NCBI GenBank assembly: GCA_964460465.1
Contig: CAYWSB010000087.1
Coordinates: 1 to 22,186 of the forward strand
Length of the DNA stretch: 22,186 nucleotides
Source: SLRI01 sp964460465
Lineage (GTDB): Bacteria > Pseudomonadota > Alphaproteobacteria > Geminicoccales > Geminicoccaceae
Direction of reading: 5' to 3'
The notes beneath the pieces are model-generated. The model did no database searches and was not told the origin of the DNA. It worked only from the letters and a program-made list of their open reading frames with translations. The position numbers and the translations under genes were made by a program. Shown here piece after piece: positions 15,040-22,186 of the stretch. Every line of letters starts with the position of its first letter. Within the stretch, counting starts at the first letter, position 1.

Positions 15040-15393
15040 ATGCGCGCGTGGACGATCGATGACCGGCTGCAGCTTCCCGAGCCCCTGACGGCGGTGCGGC
15101 CGGTGCGCTTCGAGCGCCAGCACTGGCAGCGGCTGGAGCGGGCCGAGGGCGAGCTCGAGATCGGCTATGACGCGGCCGATCGCCCGGTGCGGATCGAGTA
15201 TCACTGGCGGCGCTGGTTCAGCCGTGCCAACCCGGCCCTGGCCGACGTCTACACGGCCGAGCTCTGGGTGCGCGAGCGGACCGACGGCTGGCTGTACCTG
15301 GTCCAGCCGGGCCGGCCGGGGTTCGTGCCGGTGCCGCACGGGCCGTTGCGGGCGCTGCTGCGGGAGCATCTGAACATCGACATCGGCGACTGA
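15040..15393 (+). CDS. Hypothetical protein, 117 residues
   Basis: I do not recognise this protein. It begins MRAWTIDDRLQLPEP, lacks a signal peptide or membrane segment, and has an aromatic-rich centre with alternating hydrophobic residues (VRIEYHWRRWFSRANPALAD, YTAELWVRERTDGWLYLVQP), suggesting a beta-sheet fold. Coding is supported by strong GC bias at third positions and by tight packing, with 39 nt upstream to the hemerythrin gene and 13 nt downstream to msrA. Expression with msrA is likely. Confidence 0.7.
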   Translation: MRAWTIDDRLQLPEPLTAVRPVRFERQHWQRLERAEGELEIGYDAADRPVRIEYHWRRWFSRANPALADVYTAELWVRERTDGWLYLVQPGRPGFVPVPHGPLRALLREHLNIDIGD

Positions 15394-15406
15394 CGGGAGA
15401 TCGGTA

Positions 15407-16090
<684 letters not shown>

Positions 16091-16126
16091 TCGGCTGGTA
16101 CACCGCTCCGGCGACCGCCACCGGAG

Positions 16127-17818
16127 ATGCCCATGTCCGTCATGCAGCAGGAGCTCGCCGCCCGGATCGACCAGGCGCTGGCGCGCGAGCCGGCCGACCT
16201 CGTCGTCAAGAACGCGCGGCTGCTCAACACCGCGACCGGGCGGATCGAGGGGCCCATGGACATCGCGATCGCGGGCGACGTGGTGGTCGGCACGCACGGC
16301 GTCTACGAGGGCCTGCGCGAGCTCGACGCCAGGGGCCGGGTGGTGGCGCCGGGCTTCATCGACACCCACGTCCACGTCGAGAGCTCGATGGTGCTGCCGG
16401 TCGAGTTCGAGAAGGGTGTGCTGCCCTGCGGCACGACGACGGCGATCTGCGACCCGCACGAGATCGCCAACGTCGTGGGCCTCGACGGCATCCGCTACTT
16501 CATCGAGGCGAGCCGGCAGCTCGCCATGACGCTCAAGGTCAATCTCAGCTCCTGCGTGCCGGCGACCGACCTCGAGACCGCCGGGGCCAGGCTCGAGGCC
16601 GAGGATCTGGCACCCCTGATGGACGACCCGGCGGTGATCGGCCTCGCCGAGCTCATGAACTTCCCGGGCGTGATCCACAAGGACCCCGGCATGCTGGCCA
16701 AGCTCGAGCGCTTCGCCGGCCGCCACATCGACGGCCACAGCCCGCTGCTCCGCGCGTCCGAGCTCAACGCCTATCTCTCGGTCGGCGTCTCGACCGAGCA
16801 CGAATGCACCCGGCTCGACGAGGCCCTGGAGAAGCTCGCCAAGGGGATGCACATCCTCTTGCGCGAGGGCTCGATCGCCAAGAACGTCACGACGCTGGCG
16901 CCGCTCCTGACCGACGCCACCTGGATGCGCTGCGCCTTCTGCACCGACGACCGCAACCCGCTCGAGATCCGCGAGGAGGGGCACATCGATCACGCCATCC
17001 GCCTCGCCATTCGCGCCGGGGCGCCGGTCATCGCCGCCTACCGGGCCGCCACGCTGGGCGCCGCCATGGCCTTCGGCCTCTCCGACCGGGGTCTCGTCGC
17101 CCCGGGCCGGCGGGCCGATCTGGTGATCCTCGACGATCTCGAGGCCGTGCGCGTGGCCGAGGTGGTGGTCGGCGGCCGGAGCGCCGCCGAGGCGCTGGCG
17201 ATGCCGCGCAGCCACCCCGAGCCGCCCGGCTACGGCAGCGTGCGCCGCCAGCCGGTGAGCGCGGCCGAGCTCGCCCTCGACGGCAGCCGCAAGGTGCCGG
17301 TGATCGGGGCCCTGCCGTTCTCGCTGCTCACCGATCACCTCGAGGGCATCCCCGACCACGACCCCGAGATCGCCCGGCTGGCGGTGCTCGAGCGGCACGG
17401 CGTCAACGGCAATATCGGCAAGGGCTGGGTCAAGGGCTTCGGGCCGATCCGGGGGGCGATCGCCACCTCGATCGGCCACGACAGCCACAACCTGATCACC
17501 GTGGGCGACAACCCGGACGACATGGCCACGGCCGCCAACCACCTGATCGCCATCCAGGGCGGGGCCGTGGTGGTCGCCGGCGGCCGCATCCTCGCCGACC
17601 TGCCCTTGCCGGTGGCCGGGCTGATGTCGGACCAGAGCCTCGCCTTCGTCGACGAGCGGCTGATCCGCCTCCGGGCCGAGGCCCGGGCGATCGGCTGCAC
17701 GCTCGAGGAGCCACTGCTGCAGCTCGCCTTCCTGCCGCTGCCGGTGATCCCGCACCTGAAGCTGACGGATCGCGGCTACGTGGCGGCCGGACCCGAGGGG
17801 CTGCGGCTGATCGGGTGA
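16127..17818 (+). CDS. ade: Adenine deaminase (Ade, amidohydrolase family)
   Basis: The 563-residue product deaminates adenine to hypoxanthine for purine salvage. Family motifs are GFIDTHVHVESSMVLP (76-91, metal ligands H81 and H83), CGTTTAICDPHEIANVVG (101-118), GLAELMNFPGVIHKDPG, DGHSPLL, GVSTEHECT, REGSIAKN, AFCTDDRNP and, in the C-terminal domain, IGHDSHNLITVGDNPDDMA. The length fits bacterial Ade (560-600). The ATG at 16127 (MPMSVMQQE) is used; the ATG at 16133 is an alternative. It lies 36 nt after msrA on the same strand and ends convergent to the small gene on the minus strand. Confidence 0.95.
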   Translation: MPMSVMQQELAARIDQALAREPADLVVKNARLLNTATGRIEGPMDIAIAGDVVVGTHGVYEGLRELDARGRVVAPGFIDTHVHVESSMVLPVEFEKGVLPCGTTTAICDPHEIANVVGLDGIRYFIEASRQLAMTLKVNLSSCVPATDLETAGARLEAEDLAPLMDDPAVIGLAELMNFPGVIHKDPGMLAKLERFAGRHIDGHSPLLRASELNAYLSVGVSTEHECTRLDEALEKLAKGMHILLREGSIAKNVTTLAPLLTDATWMRCAFCTDDRNPLEIREEGHIDHAIRLAIRAGAPVIAAYRAATLGAAMAFGLSDRGLVAPGRRADLVILDDLEAVRVAEVVVGGRSAAEALAMPRSHPEPPGYGSVRRQPVSAAELALDGSRKVPVIGALPFSLLTDHLEGIPDHDPEIARLAVLERHGVNGNIGKGWVKGFGPIRGAIATSIGHDSHNLITVGDNPDDMATAANHLIAIQGGAVVVAGGRILADLPLPVAGLMSDQSLAFVDERLIRLRAEARAIGCTLEEPLLQLAFLPLPVIPHLKLTDRGYVAAGPEGLRLIG

Positions 17819-17855
17819 CCGGCCGGAAAGGGTCGCGGCCGCGTTTCGGCGGCGG

Positions 17856-18092
17856 TCAGGCGGCCCGGCGGCCGGCGTGCTGGAGCACGCGCTCCACGGC
17901 GAGGCGGACGGCGCGCAGCTCGTCCTCGCTCGCCGCTGCGGCGGCCCGCCGTGCCGCCTTGAGGCGCTCGGTCGCCACCGCGTGCTCGGCCCGCAGCGTC
18001 GCCGCCCCCGGGCCGTCGCCCGCCAGCCGCGGCGCCAGATCGGCCAGGGCACGCTCCATCCGGTCGAGGAAGGCCTTTGTCGTCTCGCTCAT
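17856..18092 (-). CDS. Small helical protein, function unknown
   Basis: A 78-residue, Ala/Arg/Glu-rich protein (MSETTKAFLDRMERALADLA...) that looks fully helical and may form a coiled coil; no known motif was seen. The ATG at 18092 is preceded by GGGAGGACCCGAG, a strong Shine-Dalgarno, which favours it over an in-frame ATG at 18125. It follows the isomerase-like gene by 86 nt on the same strand and converges with ade across 37 nt. The evidence for it being a gene is the ribosome site and compositional bias only. Confidence 0.6.
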   Translation of the reverse strand: MSETTKAFLDRMERALADLAPRLAGDGPGAATLRAEHAVATERLKAARRAAAAASEDELRAVRLAVERVLQHAGRRAA

Positions 18093-18178
18093 CTCGGGTC
18101 CTCCCGTGCAAATGACGGCGAGCACCCTAGCATGAGCCGCCGGGTCGATTCTTGATCTCGATCAGTGCCCGGGCGGCT

Positions 18179-19183
18179 TCATGCGCGCTCCGCCGCCTCG
18201 GCGGCGATGGCGCGCCAGGTTTCGCGCAGCCACCCGGCGCAGGCGACGTTCTGCGCGAAGATCGAGTACTTCGCCCCGCCGCCATAGTCCGGGGGCGGGA
18301 TGAACTCGGTGGAGACCTGGCCGAGCCGGCTCTCGGGGTGCGCCTTGTGCCAGCGGAGGAGCTGGCGGACGACCTCCTTCCAGGGCTCCAGCCGGGTCTC
18401 GTCCCAGTCGCTGTGCCATTCCCCGGGAGCAGGGCGGATAAAGGGGTACTGCACGCCGCGGCCGAAGCTGCCGTCGGAATGTTTCGCCCAGACATTGACA
18501 GGGTTGTTCGGCACGGCGGCCCTGGCATGGGCGTGGCGCACCCAGCCGGCCTCGATCCAGATCTGGCAGACATTGCCCGGGGCGAAGGGGTCGAGGACGA
18601 GCCGGCCGGCCTCGATCTCGGCGTTCATCCCCTGCACCGCCTGCTCCCTGGGATTGTCCATCTTGAAGATCACGTGGGAGTGGTCGAGGGTCATGTTGAA
18701 GGGGATGCCGCGGGCCTCGACCAGCCGGCCGACCGGCTCGACCCGCCCCAGATGCTCGGACCACATGTTGATGTGCACCTCGAGGCAGGGGTCGACGCCG
18801 AGCGCCTTGCCGGTGTCGTAGGCGCGCAGATAGGCTTCGGCGACCTCCGCGTCGGTTGCCGGGCTGCCGTCGAGCTTCCTGGTCATGATCTGGACGTTGT
18901 GGACCAGCGCCCCGGCCTGGGCCGCGACCCTGAGGTTCCACTCGAGCAGCGGCTCGTCGCGGCCGAGAACGTAGAAGAAGCCGGTCGCCCGGATCGGCAC
19001 GCCGTGCTTCGCCGAGGCCGCCAGGTACTGGTCGACCTCGCCCATGGGCGGCGACTTGTCGTAGTAGTCGAAGACGCCGGCCTCCCTGACCATGCGAAAC
19101 CGCGTGTCGATGTCCGGCACCTCGCGGTCGGTGTGCAGCACGCCGTTGCCGGCACAGCCGATCGGCAGCTCCCCGGTCGTCAT
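18179..19183 (-). CDS. Sugar phosphate isomerase/epimerase-like TIM-barrel protein
   Basis: The 334-residue product resembles the xylose isomerase-like TIM-barrel superfamily. Candidate metal ligands are E135 (CLEVHINMW), D167/H168/H170 (MTLDHSHVIF) and E293 (VSTEFIPP). Repeated strand-helix segments such as IRATGFFYVLG and HNVQIMTRKLDG fit an (alpha/beta)8 barrel. Substrate and reaction cannot be told from sequence; members include sugar isomerases, inosose dehydratases and endonuclease IV-like proteins. The ATG at 19183 has GGGAGAGG just upstream and is preferred over an in-frame ATG at 19258. No signal peptide is visible. It diverges from the substrate-binding protein gene across 146 nt. 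Confidence 0.75.
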   Translation of the reverse strand: MTTGELPIGCAGNGVLHTDREVPDIDTRFRMVREAGVFDYYDKSPPMGEVDQYLAASAKHGVPIRATGFFYVLGRDEPLLEWNLRVAAQAGALVHNVQIMTRKLDGSPATDAEVAEAYLRAYDTGKALGVDPCLEVHINMWSEHLGRVEPVGRLVEARGIPFNMTLDHSHVIFKMDNPREQAVQGMNAEIEAGRLVLDPFAPGNVCQIWIEAGWVRHAHARAAVPNNPVNVWAKHSDGSFGRGVQYPFIRPAPGEWHSDWDETRLEPWKEVVRQLLRWHKAHPESRLGQVSTEFIPPPDYGGGAKYSIFAQNVACAGWLRETWRAIAAEAAERA

Positions 19184-19274
19184 CGCCCTCTCCCTGCGCT
19201 TGTCGCGGCGAGCGTAGAGCCGGGGGCGGCGATGATCCAGGCGGATCTGGCCGGGCACCCTGCGGCGGGCGGCT

Positions 19275-19302
19275 TTGCCGCCGTCGGCTTCAGGCGTATA
19301 CT
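19275..19302 (+). promoter_or_regulatory. Sigma-70-like promoter of the binding protein-cyclase pair
   Basis: TTGCCG (19275-19280) and TATACT (19297-19302) are separated by 16 nt (17 if TTTGCC is taken as the -35 box). The -10 matches 5 of 6 consensus bases. The expected start of transcription near 19309 leaves a short leader to the ATG at 19330 that contains GGGGAG. A small 6-bp hairpin (19268-19282) overlaps the -35. Confidence 0.5.
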
Positions 19303-19329
19303 CGCGGTCTCTTCCGGGGAGCTCGCTTC

Positions 19330-20391
19330 ATGCTGGCTCGGGGGGCGCGGAGAGCGGGGGGGCGTGTCGCCGGGTGCTGCGGCCGAACCGGGCGCGCGTC
19401 GGGGCGCTGTCGGCCGCGACTTGTCCTGGGCATCGCGGTGGCGGCCATGGTGGCGGGACTGGCGGTTTCGCCCGCCTCGGCGCGGCAGGTTCCGCTGGTC
19501 GGCCTCGTCCAGTGGTCATCCTGCGACGAGCCGGCGCTGACGCGTGGCTTCGGACCGTTCTTCGCGGGGCTCGCCGAGCTCGGGCACGAGCCCGGGACAA
19601 CCGTTCGGCTCGACTGCCGTGCCGCCCGGGGCAGCTATGCGGGCCTGCGGCAGGCGGCGGCCGAGCTCGTGGCCCTGCCGGTCGACATCATCGTCGCCAA
19701 TTCGCAGCCCGCCGCCGAGGCGGCAAGGCAGGTCACCTCGGCCATTCCCATTGTCTCGATCATCAGTGGCGATCCGGTGGGCGCCGGTTTCGCCAAAAGC
19801 CTCGCCGAGCCCGGCGGCAACGTGACCGGGCTCACCTACTACGCGACCGAGCTGACCGCCAAGCGGCTCGAGCTCCTGCAGGAGATGGTGCCGGGCCTCG
19901 GCCTGGTCGGCGTGCTGAGCAACCCCGAGGTCGGCGATCTGCCGTTCGAGGCCGACACCAGGACGGCGGCGCAACGGCTGGGGCTCGACCTCGTCATCGA
20001 GTCCGTGTCGCTGCCGGAGGAGCTGCCGGCGTCCTTCGGGCGGCTGAAGGCGGCCGGTGCCGAGACCGTCTTCATCCTCCCCGATCTCATGTTCGCAGCC
20101 GAGGCCGGGCGCCTCGCCGAGTTGGCGCTCGAGCACGGCCTGCCGTGCATGGCCTGGGGCGGCTGGTTCGCCGATGCTGGCTGCCTGATGGCCTACTCGT
20201 CCGACTACGCCACGATGATTCGCCGGCTGGCCTATTTCGTCGACCGGATCATCGACGGTGCGGCGCCGGGCGGGCTGCCGATCGAGCAGCCCTCGACCCT
20301 GATCCTGTCGATCAACCTGAAGACGGCCGATGCCCTGGTGATCGAGGTGCCCGCCAGCCTCCTGGTCCTCGCGGGCGAGATCGTCGAGTGA
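19330..20391 (+). CDS. ABC_sub_bind-type periplasmic substrate-binding protein
   Basis: The 353-residue product has a long Arg-rich leader and a hydrophobic segment (31-46) ending in a likely signal cleavage at ASA-RQ (51/52). The mature part follows the ABC_sub_bind family (Pfam PF04392; type I periplasmic-binding fold): VPLVGLVQWSSCDEPALTRG, a GLRQAAAELVALPVDIIVAN helix-strand unit, IPIVSIISGDPVGAGFAKSL, GGNVTGLTYYATELTAKRLE and LPIEQPSTLILSINLKTADA. Members often bind aromatic amino acids or similar ligands, but the ligand here cannot be inferred. No permease or ATPase gene follows; instead its TGA overlaps the GTG start of a membrane cyclase (GTGA, 20388-20391), suggesting a ligand-sensing role. 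Confidence 0.88.
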   Translation: MLARGARRAGGRVAGCCGRTGRASGRCRPRLVLGIAVAAMVAGLAVSPASARQVPLVGLVQWSSCDEPALTRGFGPFFAGLAELGHEPGTTVRLDCRAARGSYAGLRQAAAELVALPVDIIVANSQPAAEAARQVTSAIPIVSIISGDPVGAGFAKSLAEPGGNVTGLTYYATELTAKRLELLQEMVPGLGLVGVLSNPEVGDLPFEADTRTAAQRLGLDLVIESVSLPEELPASFGRLKAAGAETVFILPDLMFAAEAGRLAELALEHGLPCMAWGGWFADAGCLMAYSSDYATMIRRLAYFVDRIIDGAAPGGLPIEQPSTLILSINLKTADALVIEVPASLLVLAGEIVE

Positions 20392-22181
20392 GCCGGGCCG
20401 GCCGGCGGCGGTCGCTCTTTCGCCGCTATCTGGTCACCCTCTTCATCGTCGTCCTCGTACCCCTGCTGGCCAGCGGCGCCAGCGACGCCTGGTTCACCGC
20501 CCGGGATCTGCGGGCCATGCTCGACGCGCTGCTGCGCACCGAGGCGACGGCCGCGGCGGCGCGGATCGAGAGCTTCCTGGCTGGAATCGTCGGGCAGCTC
20601 GGCTCGACCGTGCAGCAGCCCTGGAGCGCCGACGCCGAAGCGCAGCGCCGCCTGGAGGCGCTCGGCGTGCTGCGCCGGGTGCCGGCCATCGCGTCGCTGA
20701 CGATCGTCGACGGCGAGGGGCGCGAGCGCCTGTTCCTCTCCCGCGTCGACCTGAACCGCGCCGCCGCCGGCATCGACCGGTCGGCCGAGCCCGCCGTGAC
20801 GGGCGCGCGGGCCGCCGGCGTCTGGTTCGGGCCGGTGGCCTTTGCCGGCGGCTCCGAGCCCGTCATGACGGTGGCCGTCGCCGGCACCCGCCGCGCCGCC
20901 GGGGTGGTCGTGGCGGCTGTCAATCTCAAGCTCATCTGGGAGCCGATCTCCGCCATTCGGGTCGGCCGCACGGGGCACGCCTTCGTCGTCGACCAGCCGG
21001 GGCGGCTGATCGCGCATCCGGACATGAGCCGGGTGCTGCAGGGGGCGAACGAAGCGACGCTGGCGGCCATCGACGGCCTGCGGGCGGCGATCACCGGCAC
21101 CGACGGTGCTGCGGCGGTGACGACCGGCATCGACGAGGTGACGGTCGCGGTCGCCATGGCGCCGGTGCCGGGCGTCGAATGGCTGGTGCTCGTCGAGCAG
21201 CCCCTGGCGGAGGCCTTCGCCCCCATCCGCCAGGCGTTGTGGCGGACCGCGATCCTGCTGCTGCTCGGCACCGCCCTTGCCGCGGCCCTGGCCTACTGGC
21301 TCGCCCAGAGCCTGGTCGGGCCGATCCGGCTGCTCGAGGAGGGGACCGAACGGCTCGGCGCCGGCCAGCTCGAGCATCGGATCAGGATCGCCACCGGCGA
21401 CGAGCTCCAGGCGCTGGCCGAACGCTTCAACCACATGGCGACCGAGATCGCGCTCTCGCAGCAGCGCCGGGCGCGGATCGAGCGGCTGCGGCGGTTCCTG
21501 GCGCCGCAGGTGGCCGAGCTCGTCGAGCGGGCCGGCGACGAGACGGTGCTCGCAGCACAAGAGGCCGACGTGGTGGTGGTGTTCGGCGACCTGCGCGGCT
21601 TCACCGCCTTCGCCGCCAGCGCCGGCCCGGCCACGATCATGCGGCTCCTGGCGACGTTCCACACGGCCCTCGGCAGCGTGATCAACCGGCACGAGGCCAC
21701 GCTCACCGGGTTCTCCGGCGACGGCTTCATGGCGCTGTTCAATGCCCCGGTGCCCTGCCCCGACCCGGCCGCGCGGGCGCTCGCCATGGCCGGCGACCTG
21801 CATGCGGCCCTGGCGGCGGCGAAGGCCGCGTGGCGGGCAGAGGGTCACGCCATCGGCTTCGGCATGGGCGTCGCCGCCGGCCGCGCCACGGTCGGCCGGA
21901 TCGGCTATGCCGGCCGGCTCGAATACACCGCCATCGGCCATGTCGTGAACCTGGCGGCGCGGCTCTGCGCGCATGCCGCCGACGGCCAGACCCTCGTCGA
22001 CAGCGCCACGGCGGATGCCGCCGGCGGGCCGGCCGGCCTGACACCGCTCGGCAGCCGGGCGCTCAAGGGGTTCGCCGAGCCGGTGCCGATCTTCCTGCAC
22101 CGGCGTCCACCGGGTGGCTCGAACCGGGCCGGGCCGACCCCGTCCGACCGCCGGGCGGCCGGCGGCCGGTCGCGCAGCTGA
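20388..22181 (+). CDS. dCache-HAMP class III adenylate/guanylate cyclase
   Basis: The 597-residue membrane protein has a first membrane helix (about 14-30), a periplasmic dCache-like sensor (about 35-275, with GRTGHAFVVDQPGRLIAHPD at 193-212), a second helix (about 286-306), a HAMP linker (about 307-360) and a class III cyclase domain (about 390-560). The metal-binding Asp residues D401 (VVFGDLRGF) and D445 (FSGDGFMALF) are present, as are N521 and R525 (VNLAARL) and T514 (EYTAIG). The purine-selecting Lys expected three residues before the GD motif is G441, and the usual Asp of the VIGD motif is H518. It should make cAMP or another cyclic nucleotide under periplasmic control. It starts with GTG overlapping the binding-protein stop. 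The stop lies 5 nt before the window end. Confidence 0.92.
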   Translation: MSRAGRRRSLFRRYLVTLFIVVLVPLLASGASDAWFTARDLRAMLDALLRTEATAAAARIESFLAGIVGQLGSTVQQPWSADAEAQRRLEALGVLRRVPAIASLTIVDGEGRERLFLSRVDLNRAAAGIDRSAEPAVTGARAAGVWFGPVAFAGGSEPVMTVAVAGTRRAAGVVVAAVNLKLIWEPISAIRVGRTGHAFVVDQPGRLIAHPDMSRVLQGANEATLAAIDGLRAAITGTDGAAAVTTGIDEVTVAVAMAPVPGVEWLVLVEQPLAEAFAPIRQALWRTAILLLLGTALAAALAYWLAQSLVGPIRLLEEGTERLGAGQLEHRIRIATGDELQALAERFNHMATEIALSQQRRARIERLRRFLAPQVAELVERAGDETVLAAQEADVVVVFGDLRGFTAFAASAGPATIMRLLATFHTALGSVINRHEATLTGFSGDGFMALFNAPVPCPDPAARALAMAGDLHAALAAAKAAWRAEGHAIGFGMGVAAGRATVGRIGYAGRLEYTAIGHVVNLAARLCAHAADGQTLVDSATADAAGGPAGLTPLGSRALKGFAEPVPIFLHRRPPGGSNRAGPTPSDRRAAGGRSRS

Positions 22182-22186
22182 CGCGG

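Noticed and set aside
19275..20387. Large upstream extension of the cyclase frame
   Set aside because: It runs off-frame through the substrate-binding protein gene with Arg/Gly-rich composition; the GTG at 20388 directly precedes the first membrane helix.

Overview
The window looks like chromosome from a high-GC alphaproteobacterium, probably Rhodospirillales-like. This rests on gene content and order (dapF-mtaB-ftsY facing ffh-rpsP-rimM-trmD-rplS-leuC, and the pair mlaD-DUF2155) and on strong G/C third-position bias. It is inference; no marker was compared against a database. A run of exactly 100 N at 225-324 shows that the sequence is a draft scaffold.

Left edge (1-2157, + strand): an accessory module. 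It holds a leucine-rich-repeat (LRR) protein whose tandem 72-bp repeats are interrupted by the assembly gap, with an unrecognised C-terminal region of about 370 residues and a possible membrane helix. A HigA-type antitoxin follows, with no HigB toxin beside it. A strong hairpin closes the module against the next, convergent operon.

Minus-strand block (2158-7395, read right to left): dapF, mtaB, a DUF4268/PD-(D/E)XK-type gene, ftsY, mlaD and a DUF2155 envelope gene. Four of the junctions are 4-nt start/stop overlaps, so the block is probably one translationally coupled operon. It joins lysine/peptidoglycan precursor synthesis, tRNA modification, the signal-recognition-particle (SRP) receptor and outer-membrane lipid transport.

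Plus-strand block (7483-14270): a Uma2-family gene sits between dapF and ffh. The core translation/SRP operon ffh-rpsP-rimM-trmD-rplS follows, then leuC without leuD, a small secreted protein, and mtgA. Both SRP GTPases, Ffh and FtsY, are therefore encoded from one divergent locus.

Plus-strand block (14407-17818): a hemerythrin-like protein, an unrecognised 117-residue protein, methionine sulfoxide reductase MsrA and adenine deaminase. The first three could form a small oxygen/redox-related group (inference).

Right edge: two minus-strand genes (a 78-residue helical protein and a xylose-isomerase-like TIM-barrel protein) diverge from a two-gene sensory unit on the plus strand. That unit is a periplasmic ABC_sub_bind protein overlapping by 4 nt a dCache-HAMP-class III nucleotide cyclase. 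The cyclase has an unusual residue where the purine-selecting lysine is expected. This pair, with no transporter permease or ATPase visible, is the best candidate for an undescribed signalling arrangement. No tRNA, rRNA, CRISPR array or insertion sequence was seen.
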